From Poriferisodalis sp965198245 (lineage in GTDB: Bacteria > Actinomycetota > Acidimicrobiia > Acidimicrobiales > Poriferisodalaceae), in NCBI RefSeq assembly GCF_965198245.1, contig NZ_OZ240249.1, positions 3,596,001-3,660,000 on the forward strand: a stretch of 64,000 bases of DNA, given 5' to 3'. Below are positions 36,331-44,676 of this stretch, in pieces. The position numbers were made by a program, and so were the translations under genes. Positions within the stretch are counted from its first letter, which is position 1; each line of letters starts with the position of its first letter. The notes beneath the pieces are model-generated. The model did not search any database and had not been told where the DNA came from. It saw only the letters and a program-made list of their open reading frames with translations.

Positions 36331-37719
36331 CTAGTGGATGTCCAGCGCCACCATGTCGTCGACGGTCTCTCGGCGGATCACCAGCCGGGCATCGCCGTCG
36401 GCCACGAACACCACGGCCGGCCGGCCGATGCGGTTGTAGGGGGCGCCCATCGAGTACCCGTATGCCCCTGTCACCGGCGTGGCCACGAGGTCGCCCGCTT
36501 GGAGTCCAGCGGGCATCGGGGCTGAACGCACGATCACGTCGCCCGATTCGCAGTGCTTGCCCACCAGCCGCACCCGAGCTGGGCGTGGCTCTGCTGCCCG
36601 GGCCGGCATGAACGCCGTGTAGTCGCTGCCGTAGAGCATCGGGCGCGGGTTGTCGCCATAGCCGCCGTCGACGGCCGCATAGGTCCGTACTCCCGGCACC
36701 TCCTTGATGGCACCCACCGTGTAGAGCGTCAAGGCAGCCGCCGCGGCAATCGCACGGCCCGGCTCAGCCACGAGTCGCGCCCGGAGGCCGTGTTGGTTGC
36801 TCAGCGCATCCCACCTCTGCGACAGGACCGCACCCCACTCGGTGATCGTCGGCGCCCGCTCCGATTCCACGTAGGCGACGCCGAGCCCACCGCCGATCGA
36901 CAGCTCTTCCAGACGGCCGGCAGCCAGCCCCGAGCCGCCGAACAGCGGGGCCGCGAACTCCGCAACCACCTCCAGCGCCTTGGCGAGGCTCTCCACTCGG
37001 AACACCTGACTGCCGATGTGGCAGTGGATGCCCACGAGCTCGACCGAGGCCGCAGAAGCGGCCCGCTCGACGGCAGCCGCCGCGATGCCCTGGCCGAAGC
37101 CGAAGCCGAACTTTGAGTCGGCCTGCCCGGTCGAGATGTACTCGTGTGTCTCAGCCCGCACGCCGGGCGTGACCCGCAGCAACACCCGCGGCACCATCCC
37201 GTCGGCACGGTGCAGCTCGTCGAGACGGTCCAGCTCGTCCGCCGAATCGACGACGATGCGGCCCACACCTGCCGCGCGAGCCATCCCCAGCTCCGCGACT
37301 GACTTGTTGTTGCCGTGCAGCACGATCCGCTGCGCCAGGCTCTCGGCGGTGTCGCCATCGAACGCCCGCAGCACGGTCGCCAGCTCACCGCCGCTCGACA
37401 CGTCGATGTCCATGCCTTCGGAGATCGCCAACCGCGCCATGGCCGCGCACAAGAACGCTTTGGCGGCATACGCCGCTCCCCCATCGAAAGCCGCAACGGC
37501 CTCGCGGCAGCGCGCACGCAGGTGCGCTTCGTCATAGACGAACAGCGGCGTGCCGAACTGAGCTGCCAGGTCGACCAGGCCGCAGCCACCAACACGCAGG
37601 CGCCCCTCCTCGGAGACCTCGGAGGTCTGCGGCAGCAGCCGGAACGGGATCGGGTCGCTGGGATCGTCGGTGGGCGCATCGGTGCCACCGGCTGCGGTGC
37701 CCGGTGAATCAGGGCTCAT
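36331..37719 (-). CDS. lysA: Diaminopimelate decarboxylase, copy 1
   Basis: 462 residues from ATG 37719. It converts meso-diaminopimelate to L-lysine with PLP. Motifs of the fold-III PLP decarboxylase family: AYAAKAFLC (PLP lysine), GIHCHIGSQ, SIGGGLGVAY, LVAEPGRAI, GKHCESGDV (substrate and active-site Cys) and TGAYGYSMGAPYNR. It starts 21 nt after the argS stop; argS-lysA neighbours are normal in Actinobacteria. It is almost identical to lysA copy 2 (44776-46164), with the few changes concentrated in the last third (for example RPARVRL against RPDRVRL, MVALDIH against MLALDIH). All motifs are intact, so both copies could be active. Confidence 0.95.
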   Translation of the reverse strand: MSPDSPGTAAGGTDAPTDDPSDPIPFRLLPQTSEVSEEGRLRVGGCGLVDLAAQFGTPLFVYDEAHLRARCREAVAAFDGGAAYAAKAFLCAAMARLAISEGMDIDVSSGGELATVLRAFDGDTAESLAQRIVLHGNNKSVAELGMARAAGVGRIVVDSADELDRLDELHRADGMVPRVLLRVTPGVRAETHEYISTGQADSKFGFGFGQGIAAAAVERAASAASVELVGIHCHIGSQVFRVESLAKALEVVAEFAAPLFGGSGLAAGRLEELSIGGGLGVAYVESERAPTITEWGAVLSQRWDALSNQHGLRARLVAEPGRAIAAAAALTLYTVGAIKEVPGVRTYAAVDGGYGDNPRPMLYGSDYTAFMPARAAEPRPARVRLVGKHCESGDVIVRSAPMPAGLQAGDLVATPVTGAYGYSMGAPYNRIGRPAVVFVADGDARLVIRRETVDDMVALDIH

Positions 37720-37740
37720 GGCCGGACCGTCACTTCCCGC

Positions 37741-39630
37741 TCACATCGCCGACGGCGCGTCCACGCCGAGGAGGTCCAACCCGATCGCCAAGCCGATGCG
37801 CGTGCCCTCAGTCAGGCAAAGCCGAGCGTCGCGCACCTCCGGCGGCACGTCGCGGAGCAGGATCGGGCAGTCGTGATAGAAGCCGTGGAAGGCGCCAGCC
37901 AGGTCGCGCACCCATGTCGTCACCTTGTGGGGCGCCCGCTCTCGCTGCGCGATCTCCACCACTGAGGGCAGCACCTCGAGCGCTCGCAGCAGCGCCAGCT
38001 CGCGCTCGCCATCGAGCGTCGACAGATCAGTGCCGGCAGGCGGTACGGGCGCGACCCCATCCGACTCAGCCCGTCGAGCCACCGACGCGATCCGAGCGTG
38101 GGCGTACTGCACGTAGAAGACCGGGTTCTCCGAGGCCTGCGCCGACAGCAAATCGATATCGATGGTCTGACGCGAGTCGATCGACTGCAGCAGAAAGGCG
38201 AAGCGCGCCACGTCGGGCCCCACCGCGTCGATGAGCTCACGCACTTCCACCATCGTGCCGGTGCGCTTGGACAGCTCGATGACCTCGCCGTCACGCATGA
38301 GCGTCACGTTCTGGCCGACGATCGCCTCGTAGGAATCGGGCGGGTGCCCCAGCATCGCCATGGCTGCTGCGATGCGGGGTACGTAGCCGTGGTGGTCCGC
38401 ACCCAGCACATCGATGACGCGATCGACCTTCCGATCGTCGGAGTTATGCAGGTCATTGTCTGCTGTCACGCCCCGACGTTGCAGCCGTCGGAACCGGCCA
38501 AGGTCGAACTTGGCGTCGTGGTACGCGATGTCCGGCAAGAAGTAAGTGGGCTCGCCGTCGCTACGAACAAGCACCCGATCCTTGTCGTCGCCGACTTCAC
38601 TGGTAAGCAGCCACTCAGCACCACCTTCGGCACGCGTCCAAGGGCGCTCACGAAGTCGGTCGAGCGCTGAGTCCATCGCACCAGACGCAGCCAATTCCGA
38701 CTCGTGCTGCCAATGATCGAATGAGACGTTCATGGACCCGAGCGAGTCGCGAACATCGCGCAGCGCCCGACCGATGCCCCACCTAGCGGCGAAGCGGGTT
38801 TCGGCAGAGCTTCCGAGGGGAATCGGCGCGTGGCCCGCTTCGAGCGCAACTGCCCGCAACAGTCGCGGCAGATCGGCCTCCGAGTCCGTTTCGGGCCACA
38901 GCTCGCCAGAAAGCTCACCGGCCCACTCAACGACATAGTCACCGTGGTAGCCGTCGTCGGGCACGGGCTGCCCGGTCATGCGCGCGACCAGTGACTGTCC
39001 GAATAGCAGGACCTGTTTGCCCAAGTCGTTGACGTAGTACTCGGTGACCGTTTCGTAGCCGCAACGTCGAAACAAACGGGCCAAGCTGTCGCCGAAAGCG
39101 CCCCAGCGGCCCCCGCCGGCGTGCAGCGGACCGGTGGGATTGGCGGACACGAATTCCAGATTCACGGTTTGCCCGTCGCCGCTATCGAGGCGTGCGTACT
39201 GCTCGATTCCCTCACGGAGAACCGCGCCGAGCACCTCGTGCAGCCACATGGGCGCCAGGTGGAAGTTGACGAATCCTGGGCCGGCGACCTCGGCGCGTTC
39301 GAGGTGCGGCAGGCCTGCGAGCTCGAGCTGGGCCACGACGCGTTCCGCCAGCTCGCGCGGAGCCATCTTTGCCGCCTTTGCGTACACCATGGCAGCGTTC
39401 GACGACCAATCGCCGTGATCGGCTCGCGATGGACGTTCCAAACGGAGACGCGACCCGTCGGCGTCGATGCCAAGACCCGCAAGGGCACCTGCGATCGCGC
39501 CGGTGAGCGCCTGCTCTATCACCGTTGCGAAGCTACCCCTGCTGGACGCTGATCCCGGGTTCAATTGCGGCCGAACAGCCGCAGTTTGCCGTTGCCTCCT
39601 CGTCGGCACCGACGATGTACGAGCCTCCAT
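37741..39630 (-). CDS. argS: Arginyl-tRNA synthetase, copy 1 (mosaic)
   Basis: 629 residues from ATG 39630; a GTG 108 nt further in (before IEQALTGAIAGALAGLG) may be the true start. It charges tRNA-Arg. The class I signature is SANPTGPLHAGGGRWGAFGD and the second is ELSKRTGTMVEVRELID; the C-terminal DALR-type anticodon domain ends in LLGVDAPSAM. The ends are almost identical to copy 2, but the core (38394-39248) is strongly divergent and includes an extra 24 residues (FRRLQRRGVTADNDLHNSDD). The open frame continues upstream without a stop into a family A signal peptide at 39840, so a lipoprotein-ArgS fusion could be read, though internal starts are more likely used. Confidence 0.9.
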   Translation of the reverse strand: MEARTSSVPTRRQRQTAAVRPQLNPGSASSRGSFATVIEQALTGAIAGALAGLGIDADGSRLRLERPSRADHGDWSSNAAMVYAKAAKMAPRELAERVVAQLELAGLPHLERAEVAGPGFVNFHLAPMWLHEVLGAVLREGIEQYARLDSGDGQTVNLEFVSANPTGPLHAGGGRWGAFGDSLARLFRRCGYETVTEYYVNDLGKQVLLFGQSLVARMTGQPVPDDGYHGDYVVEWAGELSGELWPETDSEADLPRLLRAVALEAGHAPIPLGSSAETRFAARWGIGRALRDVRDSLGSMNVSFDHWQHESELAASGAMDSALDRLRERPWTRAEGGAEWLLTSEVGDDKDRVLVRSDGEPTYFLPDIAYHDAKFDLGRFRRLQRRGVTADNDLHNSDDRKVDRVIDVLGADHHGYVPRIAAAMAMLGHPPDSYEAIVGQNVTLMRDGEVIELSKRTGTMVEVRELIDAVGPDVARFAFLLQSIDSRQTIDIDLLSAQASENPVFYVQYAHARIASVARRAESDGVAPVPPAGTDLSTLDGERELALLRALEVLPSVVEIAQRERAPHKVTTWVRDLAGAFHGFYHDCPILLRDVPPEVRDARLCLTEGTRIGLAIGLDLLGVDAPSAM

Positions 39631-39840
39631 CGCACCCGGCTCAGCCCCGCCGGGGACTGCCTCAACGGAATCGTGACGCGGACTCTGCACAGCATCAGCG
39701 GTCGACTGGGCCGAGTTCTCGGGCACTGGGGGAGTTGTCGCCGTCGTGTTCGCGGCGCCGCCGGTGCACCCCCAAGCGACCAGCACAGCCGCGAACCAGC
39801 CGGCCCACGGCACTCGGCGCAAGGCCCTAGAGTCCCGCAT
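39631..39840 (-). pseudogene. Family A signal peptide remnant fused to argS copy 1
   Basis: ATG 39840 begins a family A type lipoprotein leader: MRDSRALRRVPWAGWFAAVL followed by the lipobox LVAWGC and a Thr/Pro/Ala linker. It overlaps the stop of the B remnant (39827) just as other A starts overlap B stops. After about 66 residues the sequence meets the edge of the duplicated block at 39642 and runs in frame into argS. The remainder of this A gene is gone. Confidence 0.7.
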
Positions 39841-40154
39841 CGCGCAATTTCGCCGCGAGATTGCTCGAATGAGCGCTGTGCCATCGGCACGCTCCGCCCG
39901 CTTCCGGTCCGAGCGCACGGCAAACCCTCACCAGCAGCACCCGATCGTGCGGCCCGTAGTCGTCCTCATGCCACGAGCCCGCGCCGGTCGTGTCCACATC
40001 GACATTCACCGACACCGCTCGGTACAGCGTTGTCGTCGTCCCCAAGAACGACTCAGGGAACACGACAAACCTCTTTTGCCCGGCTCCGTCGTCGTCGGTG
40101 AAAGAGATGAACGGCGCGGCCAGCGGGCTGATATTCGCCGGGATGCCCGGCTTG
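39827..40154 (-). pseudogene. Family B C-terminal remnant
   Basis: It codes the last third of a family B C-terminal domain: NISPLAAPFISFTDDDGAGQ, KRFVVFPESFLGTTTTLYRA, VLLVRVCRALGPEAGG and the end KLRDAGL. The upstream two thirds are missing. At 40154/40155 it is joined to the N-terminal part of a family A gene in a different frame. It is most like B1, whose end reads FAVFPESFLGTQTTLIKAV and KIRDAGH. Confidence 0.72.
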
Positions 40155-40400
40155 GTCGGCGGTACGCAACGGCGCCGGTGGTGTATGTGCGTCGCCTGCC
40201 GAGAGCGTTGTCTCGGCAGGCGACGCCTGTCGGTGTTGGCGTGATGGGACGGTGCTGGTCGGAGTCGTTGGGGCCGTAACCGGTTCGCCGATCTCGGGCT
40301 GGGTCCGAGGCGTGCCCGTGCACGCCCCAGCGAGCAACGCCGCCCCCGCCACAACCGTCAGTCCGCCATAGCGCCTCTTCCTGGAGTGTTCAGGACGCAT
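40155..40400 (-). pseudogene. Family A N-terminal remnant
   Basis: ATG 40400 starts a lipoprotein leader (MRPEHSRKRRYGGLTVVAGA, then lipobox ALLAGAC) and a Thr/Pro-rich linker up to PLRTAD. In intact A proteins this point is followed by xGPFGxxDLWIG. Here it is joined instead to family B C-terminal sequence out of frame, the signature of a deletion that removed most of one A gene and the start of the next B gene. The start overlaps the upstream B stop as in intact pairs. Confidence 0.72.
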
Positions 40401-40510
40401 CGAAGCCCAGCCGATCAGCGAGGCTCATGCTGTTCGCGCTCAGCCACTCACACGATCTGGAGCACTGAGTCGTCGATCTCGTTCGCAGGGGTCCCCAGCC
40501 GTTCATAGAC
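40390..40510 (-). pseudogene. Short family B 3'-end remnant
   Basis: It reads YERLGTPANEIDDSVLQI, then after an internal deletion CEWLSANSMSLADRLGFDAS with a stop at 40390. B2 has the same ends (YDRLGTPANEIDDSVLQIEI and CEWLSANGTSLAERLGFDGS) with about 15 residues between them. Its stop overlaps the start of the family A remnant at 40400. It is the trace of a third cassette at this junction. Confidence 0.7.
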
Positions 40511-40554
40511 CCGCCAACAGCATGCCCAAAGGAACGCCAAACCGCCAAGGGCAG

Positions 40555-41439
40555 CTACCAACCGCTCTTCCGCAACCCGTCGATCTCGGCCTGATACCTC
40601 TCGGGCACCTCCACTGGCCATCGCACGTCGTCCAGCCGGTCGAGGATCCCTTGAGCGAAGTATGTTCGCTGGGATGACAACAACTCGTCGCGGACTTCTG
40701 GGTCAAGTGTCGGGTAGGTCGCTGCGTACCTGCCGCACACGTGCAGCAATTCTCTGTACTCGTAGTGCGAGATGCCCGATTCACGGTCGATGTGCAGCAC
40801 ATCGCCCGCGGAGTTGCCTTCTCGATCGGCCAGCTTCACCTCTGGCCACGGCGAGTCCCGGCCGCATTCCTCGAAGACCTTGAAGAACGCCTCGTGCAAC
40901 GGGTCAGGTTCAGAAGGCGCTGGCGACCAGAACAGCTCGGCGTTGCGCACAGTGGACAACAGCTCGCGTTCGAAGTCGTACACGACTCTCGCCTCATCAC
41001 CTGCACTGTCATGCATGATCCGTGACGCAGACATCGCAGCCTGCAGCTCGAAATTGGGCAGGAAGAAGGCACCGGTGGGAATGTTGACGATATAGCTGTC
41101 GAGCAGCTCAATCGCTCCGAATTCGCTCAGCAACCGGGCTACCCCCAGATGCTGGACGGCGGGGCCGTCCCGGAGCTCCTGATACCAAAGGTCATGAAGA
41201 TCGGACTCGGCACCAGCACCTACTGAGCCGTCGAGTGCCGGACTAGCTCCCGATTCCTCAGCAACCAACGACAACGCTTTCTCATACACACCGTCGCCAG
41301 CATCGGAGCAGCCCACCAATAGCCCGGCTGCGGCCATCAACACCGCCGCCACGTTCCTCAATGCACTCCTGTGATTCAAGCCAGCGCCCGCAATGGCCCT
41401 CGGCTCGCTGTTTGCCTGTTTCTCTTGTCCATACGTCAT
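40555..41439 (-). CDS. Lipoprotein downstream of B6 (unrelated to family A)
   Basis: 294 residues from ATG 41439, which has GGAGGTGA about 5 nt upstream and lies 14 nt after the B6 stop. The N-terminus is long before the lipobox AAAGLLVGC (near residue 45). The mature part is acidic, with AESDLHDLWYQELRDG, YDFERELLSTVRNAELFW, HIDRESGISHYEYRELLHVC and LSSQRTYFAQGILDRLDDVR. No family is recognised, and it has none of the family A motifs. Because B6 has an unrelated C-terminus, this gene may be its dedicated partner, as A6 is for B5 (inference). Confidence 0.68.
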   Translation of the reverse strand: MTYGQEKQANSEPRAIAGAGLNHRSALRNVAAVLMAAAGLLVGCSDAGDGVYEKALSLVAEESGASPALDGSVGAGAESDLHDLWYQELRDGPAVQHLGVARLLSEFGAIELLDSYIVNIPTGAFFLPNFELQAAMSASRIMHDSAGDEARVVYDFERELLSTVRNAELFWSPAPSEPDPLHEAFFKVFEECGRDSPWPEVKLADREGNSAGDVLHIDRESGISHYEYRELLHVCGRYAATYPTLDPEVRDELLSSQRTYFAQGILDRLDDVRWPVEVPERYQAEIDGLRKSGW

Positions 41440-41453
41440 CTGCTCACCTCCCT

Positions 41454-44400
41454 TCATGAACTCGGCGGAACCACAGCCGCGGTGCACACGCCGACCGCCG
41501 CGGCTGTTGCCTGTGGACTCGGGGTGAGTCGCGCTCGCAAATAGAAAGCCCCGCACAGGCTGAGCCTCCCGGCGGGATCCAGCACGCCCCGGCGCAGCGC
41601 GGGCACGACATAATCCGGGTCCAAGAGCGAACCGTATTCCAACTCAGTCTGGAACAGCTGGTCCGAGTAGTAGTCGCACTGCCAGTGCTCGGCGGTGATC
41701 GGCTGGCAGCCCTCGAGCGCCTCCAACGGATCTCCCTCGGAGAAGCCGTCCGGCTTGATCATCAGAATGCGGCCGAAGTCTCCATTGCTCGTGACGATCC
41801 GATCCCCTGTCTCCACGATCCGCGGGTCCGACCTCAAGATGTACGTCCGCATGTCCTGGACCCGCCTGCACCACAGATGCGACCTGGATTCGGTCAAGGC
41901 GGTTTCGTGACACGCAGAATTGGGCGCGTAGCCGTTCGGCGGATTCCTTACGATCTTGTCCGCACCCTTGTCCAAGGGTTCCAGTTCTGTGCCGCAGCCT
42001 GAGGGGAGTTCGATCTGGCCGTCTGGGCAGTACGAGTTGATGGTGGTGGATTTGGTGAGGGTGCCCGGTCTGTTGGCGTAGGTCACCAGCACCGCAAATT
42101 GGCCGACTCTGGCGGGGGTGGCCGTCAGGGTGGCTGTGCCGGCATAACGGGTGACAGCAGCGGAGATCCCCTCGGGGAACGCCGACGCGATCTGGACTGT
42201 GGCAGCACCGGGCTGGAAATTCCAAGTGCTGGTCACCTCGGTGCCGTTCTCGACGCGCACCTCGGCAGGCTGGCCCGCGGCGCGTGGTGTGTGGTCGACG
42301 GTGGCGGTGAGGGTGTAGTCGCCGGTGGTGCGGGTGGGGTTGTTGGTGCTGTGGGCGTGGTAGGTGGTGGCCTCGATGGTGTAGTGGCCGGGTCGGAGGA
42401 ACACGTCGGCGAGACGGCTGTCGCGCCAGTGCAGGCTGTGGGTGGCGGCGTTTTGGGCGTCGTCGTTGTGGGTGATGTAGGTGCCGGTGCCGTCGGGTGC
42501 GTGGCCTCGCAGGAGTACCAGGTAGGTGTCGATGCGCTGGGTGTTCGTCGCTGCTGACTCGAGGGTGATGGTGACCCAGCCCGGGCTGTTGAGGGTGAAG
42601 GTGTGCCGGCGGGCCTGATAGGTGCTGGTGGCGGTTTTTCGGGGGTGGCGGGTCGAGGTGCAGCCGTCTGTGGCGGCGAGGGTGCCGCTGGTGGTGGCGG
42701 TGGCGGTGGCGGTGAGGGTGCCGAGGGTGTCGTTGCAGTCGTCGCTGTTCGCGGTCGGTGTGGTGGTCGTCGGCGGGGTCGGTGTGGCGGCGGGCGGGGG
42801 GGTCGTTGTGTCGGTGTTTGTGGGTGTGGGGTGGGCGGTGAATCGTGTGGCGGCGAGGTCGCGGTTGGTGCGGTGGTCACAGATGACGATGACCCATACG
42901 GCGGTGCCGGCGGCCACGTCGAGGGTGACGGTGCGCGACGCGCCTGTGGCGGGTGCGACCTGGGGGGTGCCTGGGGTGGCTTGGGCGCTGCATCGCGCTG
43001 CGGCGGGGGTGACACCGAACGTGTCGGACACTTCGGCGCTGGTCGAGTCTGTGGCGGGGGTCGCAGAAGCGTGGTCGAGGCCGTCGATCTCGACGTCGGG
43101 GACGGGCGCGGCGTCGGCGGTGAACCGGGCGTCGGCGGTGGCGGTGCTGGTGCTTGTCGTGCAGGTCACCGTGACCGCGACGGTGGTGCCCGCGGCCACG
43201 GTGTGGGTCACGGTGCGCGATGTGCCTGCGGCGGGTGCGATCGCGGCGCCGTGGGGCGTCGCGGTGCACGTCGCGTCGGCGGGGGCGACACTGAACGTGT
43301 CGGACGCCTCGGCGGTGGCGGCGCCCGCGGCGGGGGTCGCCGACGCGTCGGCGAGGCCGCTGATGACCACATCTGGGGGCGGGTCGGGGGCGTCTGCGAT
43401 GGTGAGGGTCATGGTGAACGCGCCGTCCTGGCGGGGCGCCGCGGTGGTCGCCTCGACGGTGTAGCCGGCTGCGGCGAGGCTGACCGCTGACAGCAGCGCG
43501 TCGCCGCTGTGGGCGCCTGAGTTGTCGTCGTGGCGCGACAAGCTGCGGTCCGCGTTGGTGAGGTACACATAGGCGTCGGTGGACGAGGACACCCCCGCCG
43601 TCGCGGTCGCCGCGCCGGCGACAGAGAACGTGTACCGCACCGCCCGGTAGGGCACCTGCGCGGAGCCCCGGTTGTCCGAGGTGCACCCCGCGGCCCATGT
43701 CCCGCTGCGGGTCACCGTGCCCGCCCCCAGCGCCCCCAGCGCCACCGAGCACCCCCCGCCGCCGCCGTCTGCGTCTGCGTCGTCGGGGCACGGGTTGGCC
43801 TCGTGGGTGCCGTCAGCACGGTGGGTGCGGCAGTCGCCGTTCGCCTCGGTGTGGTCCAGATGGCACCACGAGCCGCTGTAGGTGTGCTCGTGGCGTCCCG
43901 ACACGCACGCGTCGTCGTCATCGTCGTCGTCTGCGCTGTCGTCGGGGCACGGGTTGGCCTCGTGGGTGCCGTTAGCGCGGTGGGTGCGGCAGTCGCCGTT
44001 CGCGGCGGTGTGATCGGGATGGCACCACGAGCCGCTGTAGGTGTGGCGGTGACGGTCCGACACGCACGCATCGCTGCCGCTGCTGGCGCCGCCGCAGCTT
44101 CGCGCGCGGGTGTAGCGGTCGTGGTAATAGTGGTCGCCGTCGCCGCAATGGCTGCGATCGGCGTGATTCGCGTGCCAGTAGCCGTGCGGCGCAGAATGCT
44201 GCCCGCTGCGGTCGATCGGGGTCAGGCTCTCAGGATCCGACACTCCCCCATTCGACGGCGGCGCCGTCGTCGGCGTCGTCGGCGTCGTGGACCGCACCCC
44301 GCAGAAATGGCCGTGGCCGCTGTTCGCGCCCTCCGCCTCGCCGTAGCTGAACGCACCCGACCCGTAGCGATCCACGCAGTCATGGGCCTGCGCCGACGAT

Positions 44401-44522
44401 CCCCCCAACACGCCCTCCGCCAGCCACCACGCCCCCACCAGCACACCCCCGGCCAGCACAAGACGCACCCACAGCCGCCACCCCTCGCCCCGCCGCGGCG
44501 CCCCCGACCCCGACACACCCAT
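41454..44522 (-). CDS. Full-length family B-type secreted protein with a different C-terminus (B6)
   Basis: 1,022 residues from ATG 44522. The signal peptide, two His/Cys-rich units, first PPC-like module and Ig-like modules are nearly identical to B5. The Thr/Pro linker and second PPC module (ARRHTFTLNSPGWVTITLE, DTYLVLLRGHAPDGTGTYIT) match B1 instead. Beyond that the C-terminal 270 residues are unique: VGQFAVLVTYANRPG, YCPDGQIELPSGCGTELEPL, SRSHLWCRRVQDMRTYILRS, TAEHWQCDYYSDQLFQTEL and LSLCGAFYLRARLTP, with several Cys. None of the KLAAFML, HPGVG or LNHGQRADT motifs is present. The common N-terminus with exchanged C-terminus resembles polymorphic secreted effectors. Confidence 0.78.
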   Translation of the reverse strand: MGVSGSGAPRRGEGWRLWVRLVLAGGVLVGAWWLAEGVLGGSSAQAHDCVDRYGSGAFSYGEAEGANSGHGHFCGVRSTTPTTPTTAPPSNGGVSDPESLTPIDRSGQHSAPHGYWHANHADRSHCGDGDHYYHDRYTRARSCGGASSGSDACVSDRHRHTYSGSWCHPDHTAANGDCRTHRANGTHEANPCPDDSADDDDDDDACVSGRHEHTYSGSWCHLDHTEANGDCRTHRADGTHEANPCPDDADADGGGGGCSVALGALGAGTVTRSGTWAAGCTSDNRGSAQVPYRAVRYTFSVAGAATATAGVSSSTDAYVYLTNADRSLSRHDDNSGAHSGDALLSAVSLAAAGYTVEATTAAPRQDGAFTMTLTIADAPDPPPDVVISGLADASATPAAGAATAEASDTFSVAPADATCTATPHGAAIAPAAGTSRTVTHTVAAGTTVAVTVTCTTSTSTATADARFTADAAPVPDVEIDGLDHASATPATDSTSAEVSDTFGVTPAAARCSAQATPGTPQVAPATGASRTVTLDVAAGTAVWVIVICDHRTNRDLAATRFTAHPTPTNTDTTTPPPAATPTPPTTTTPTANSDDCNDTLGTLTATATATTSGTLAATDGCTSTRHPRKTATSTYQARRHTFTLNSPGWVTITLESAATNTQRIDTYLVLLRGHAPDGTGTYITHNDDAQNAATHSLHWRDSRLADVFLRPGHYTIEATTYHAHSTNNPTRTTGDYTLTATVDHTPRAAGQPAEVRVENGTEVTSTWNFQPGAATVQIASAFPEGISAAVTRYAGTATLTATPARVGQFAVLVTYANRPGTLTKSTTINSYCPDGQIELPSGCGTELEPLDKGADKIVRNPPNGYAPNSACHETALTESRSHLWCRRVQDMRTYILRSDPRIVETGDRIVTSNGDFGRILMIKPDGFSEGDPLEALEGCQPITAEHWQCDYYSDQLFQTELEYGSLLDPDYVVPALRRGVLDPAGRLSLCGAFYLRARLTPSPQATAAAVGVCTAAVVPPSS

Positions 44523-44676
44523 GAGCACAGCACATCAGACAATGAGACACACTGCAACACAGACCCCCGAGCCCAGGGCTGCGACTGCACGTGCTCGCCA
44601 CCCCCGCAGAACTTCCGGCCGCGTTCGCGCTCATTCGTCGCATACGACCACCAACCCCTTGGAACCAACCATCTAG

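Larger units (their letters stand above)
34464..39642. repeat. Left copy of the 5.2-kb tandem duplication (B N-terminus, lysA, argS)
   Basis: Matches 42809-48015. It begins in the linker after the Ig-like modules of B5 and ends 12 bp upstream of the argS ATG (last shared bases CGCACCCGGCTC). Most of lysA, the argS ends and the B N-terminus are nearly identical. Differences: one codon in the B N-terminus, scattered changes in the last third of lysA, a 103-bp insertion in the right copy at 44677, and a divergent core in argS (38394-39248), 72 bp longer here. Confidence 0.92.

Noticed and set aside
34162..36525. Long plus-strand Gly/Arg/Val-rich frames opposite B5 (and the same opposite B6)
   Set aside because: Antisense shadows of the Ig-like and His/Cys modules, with no starts, motifs or ribosome binding sites.
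38394..39248. Intein or intron as the cause of the divergent argS core
   Set aside because: The core is homologous along its length in both copies and keeps ArgS motifs; the difference is substitution plus a 72-bp insertion, not an inserted element.
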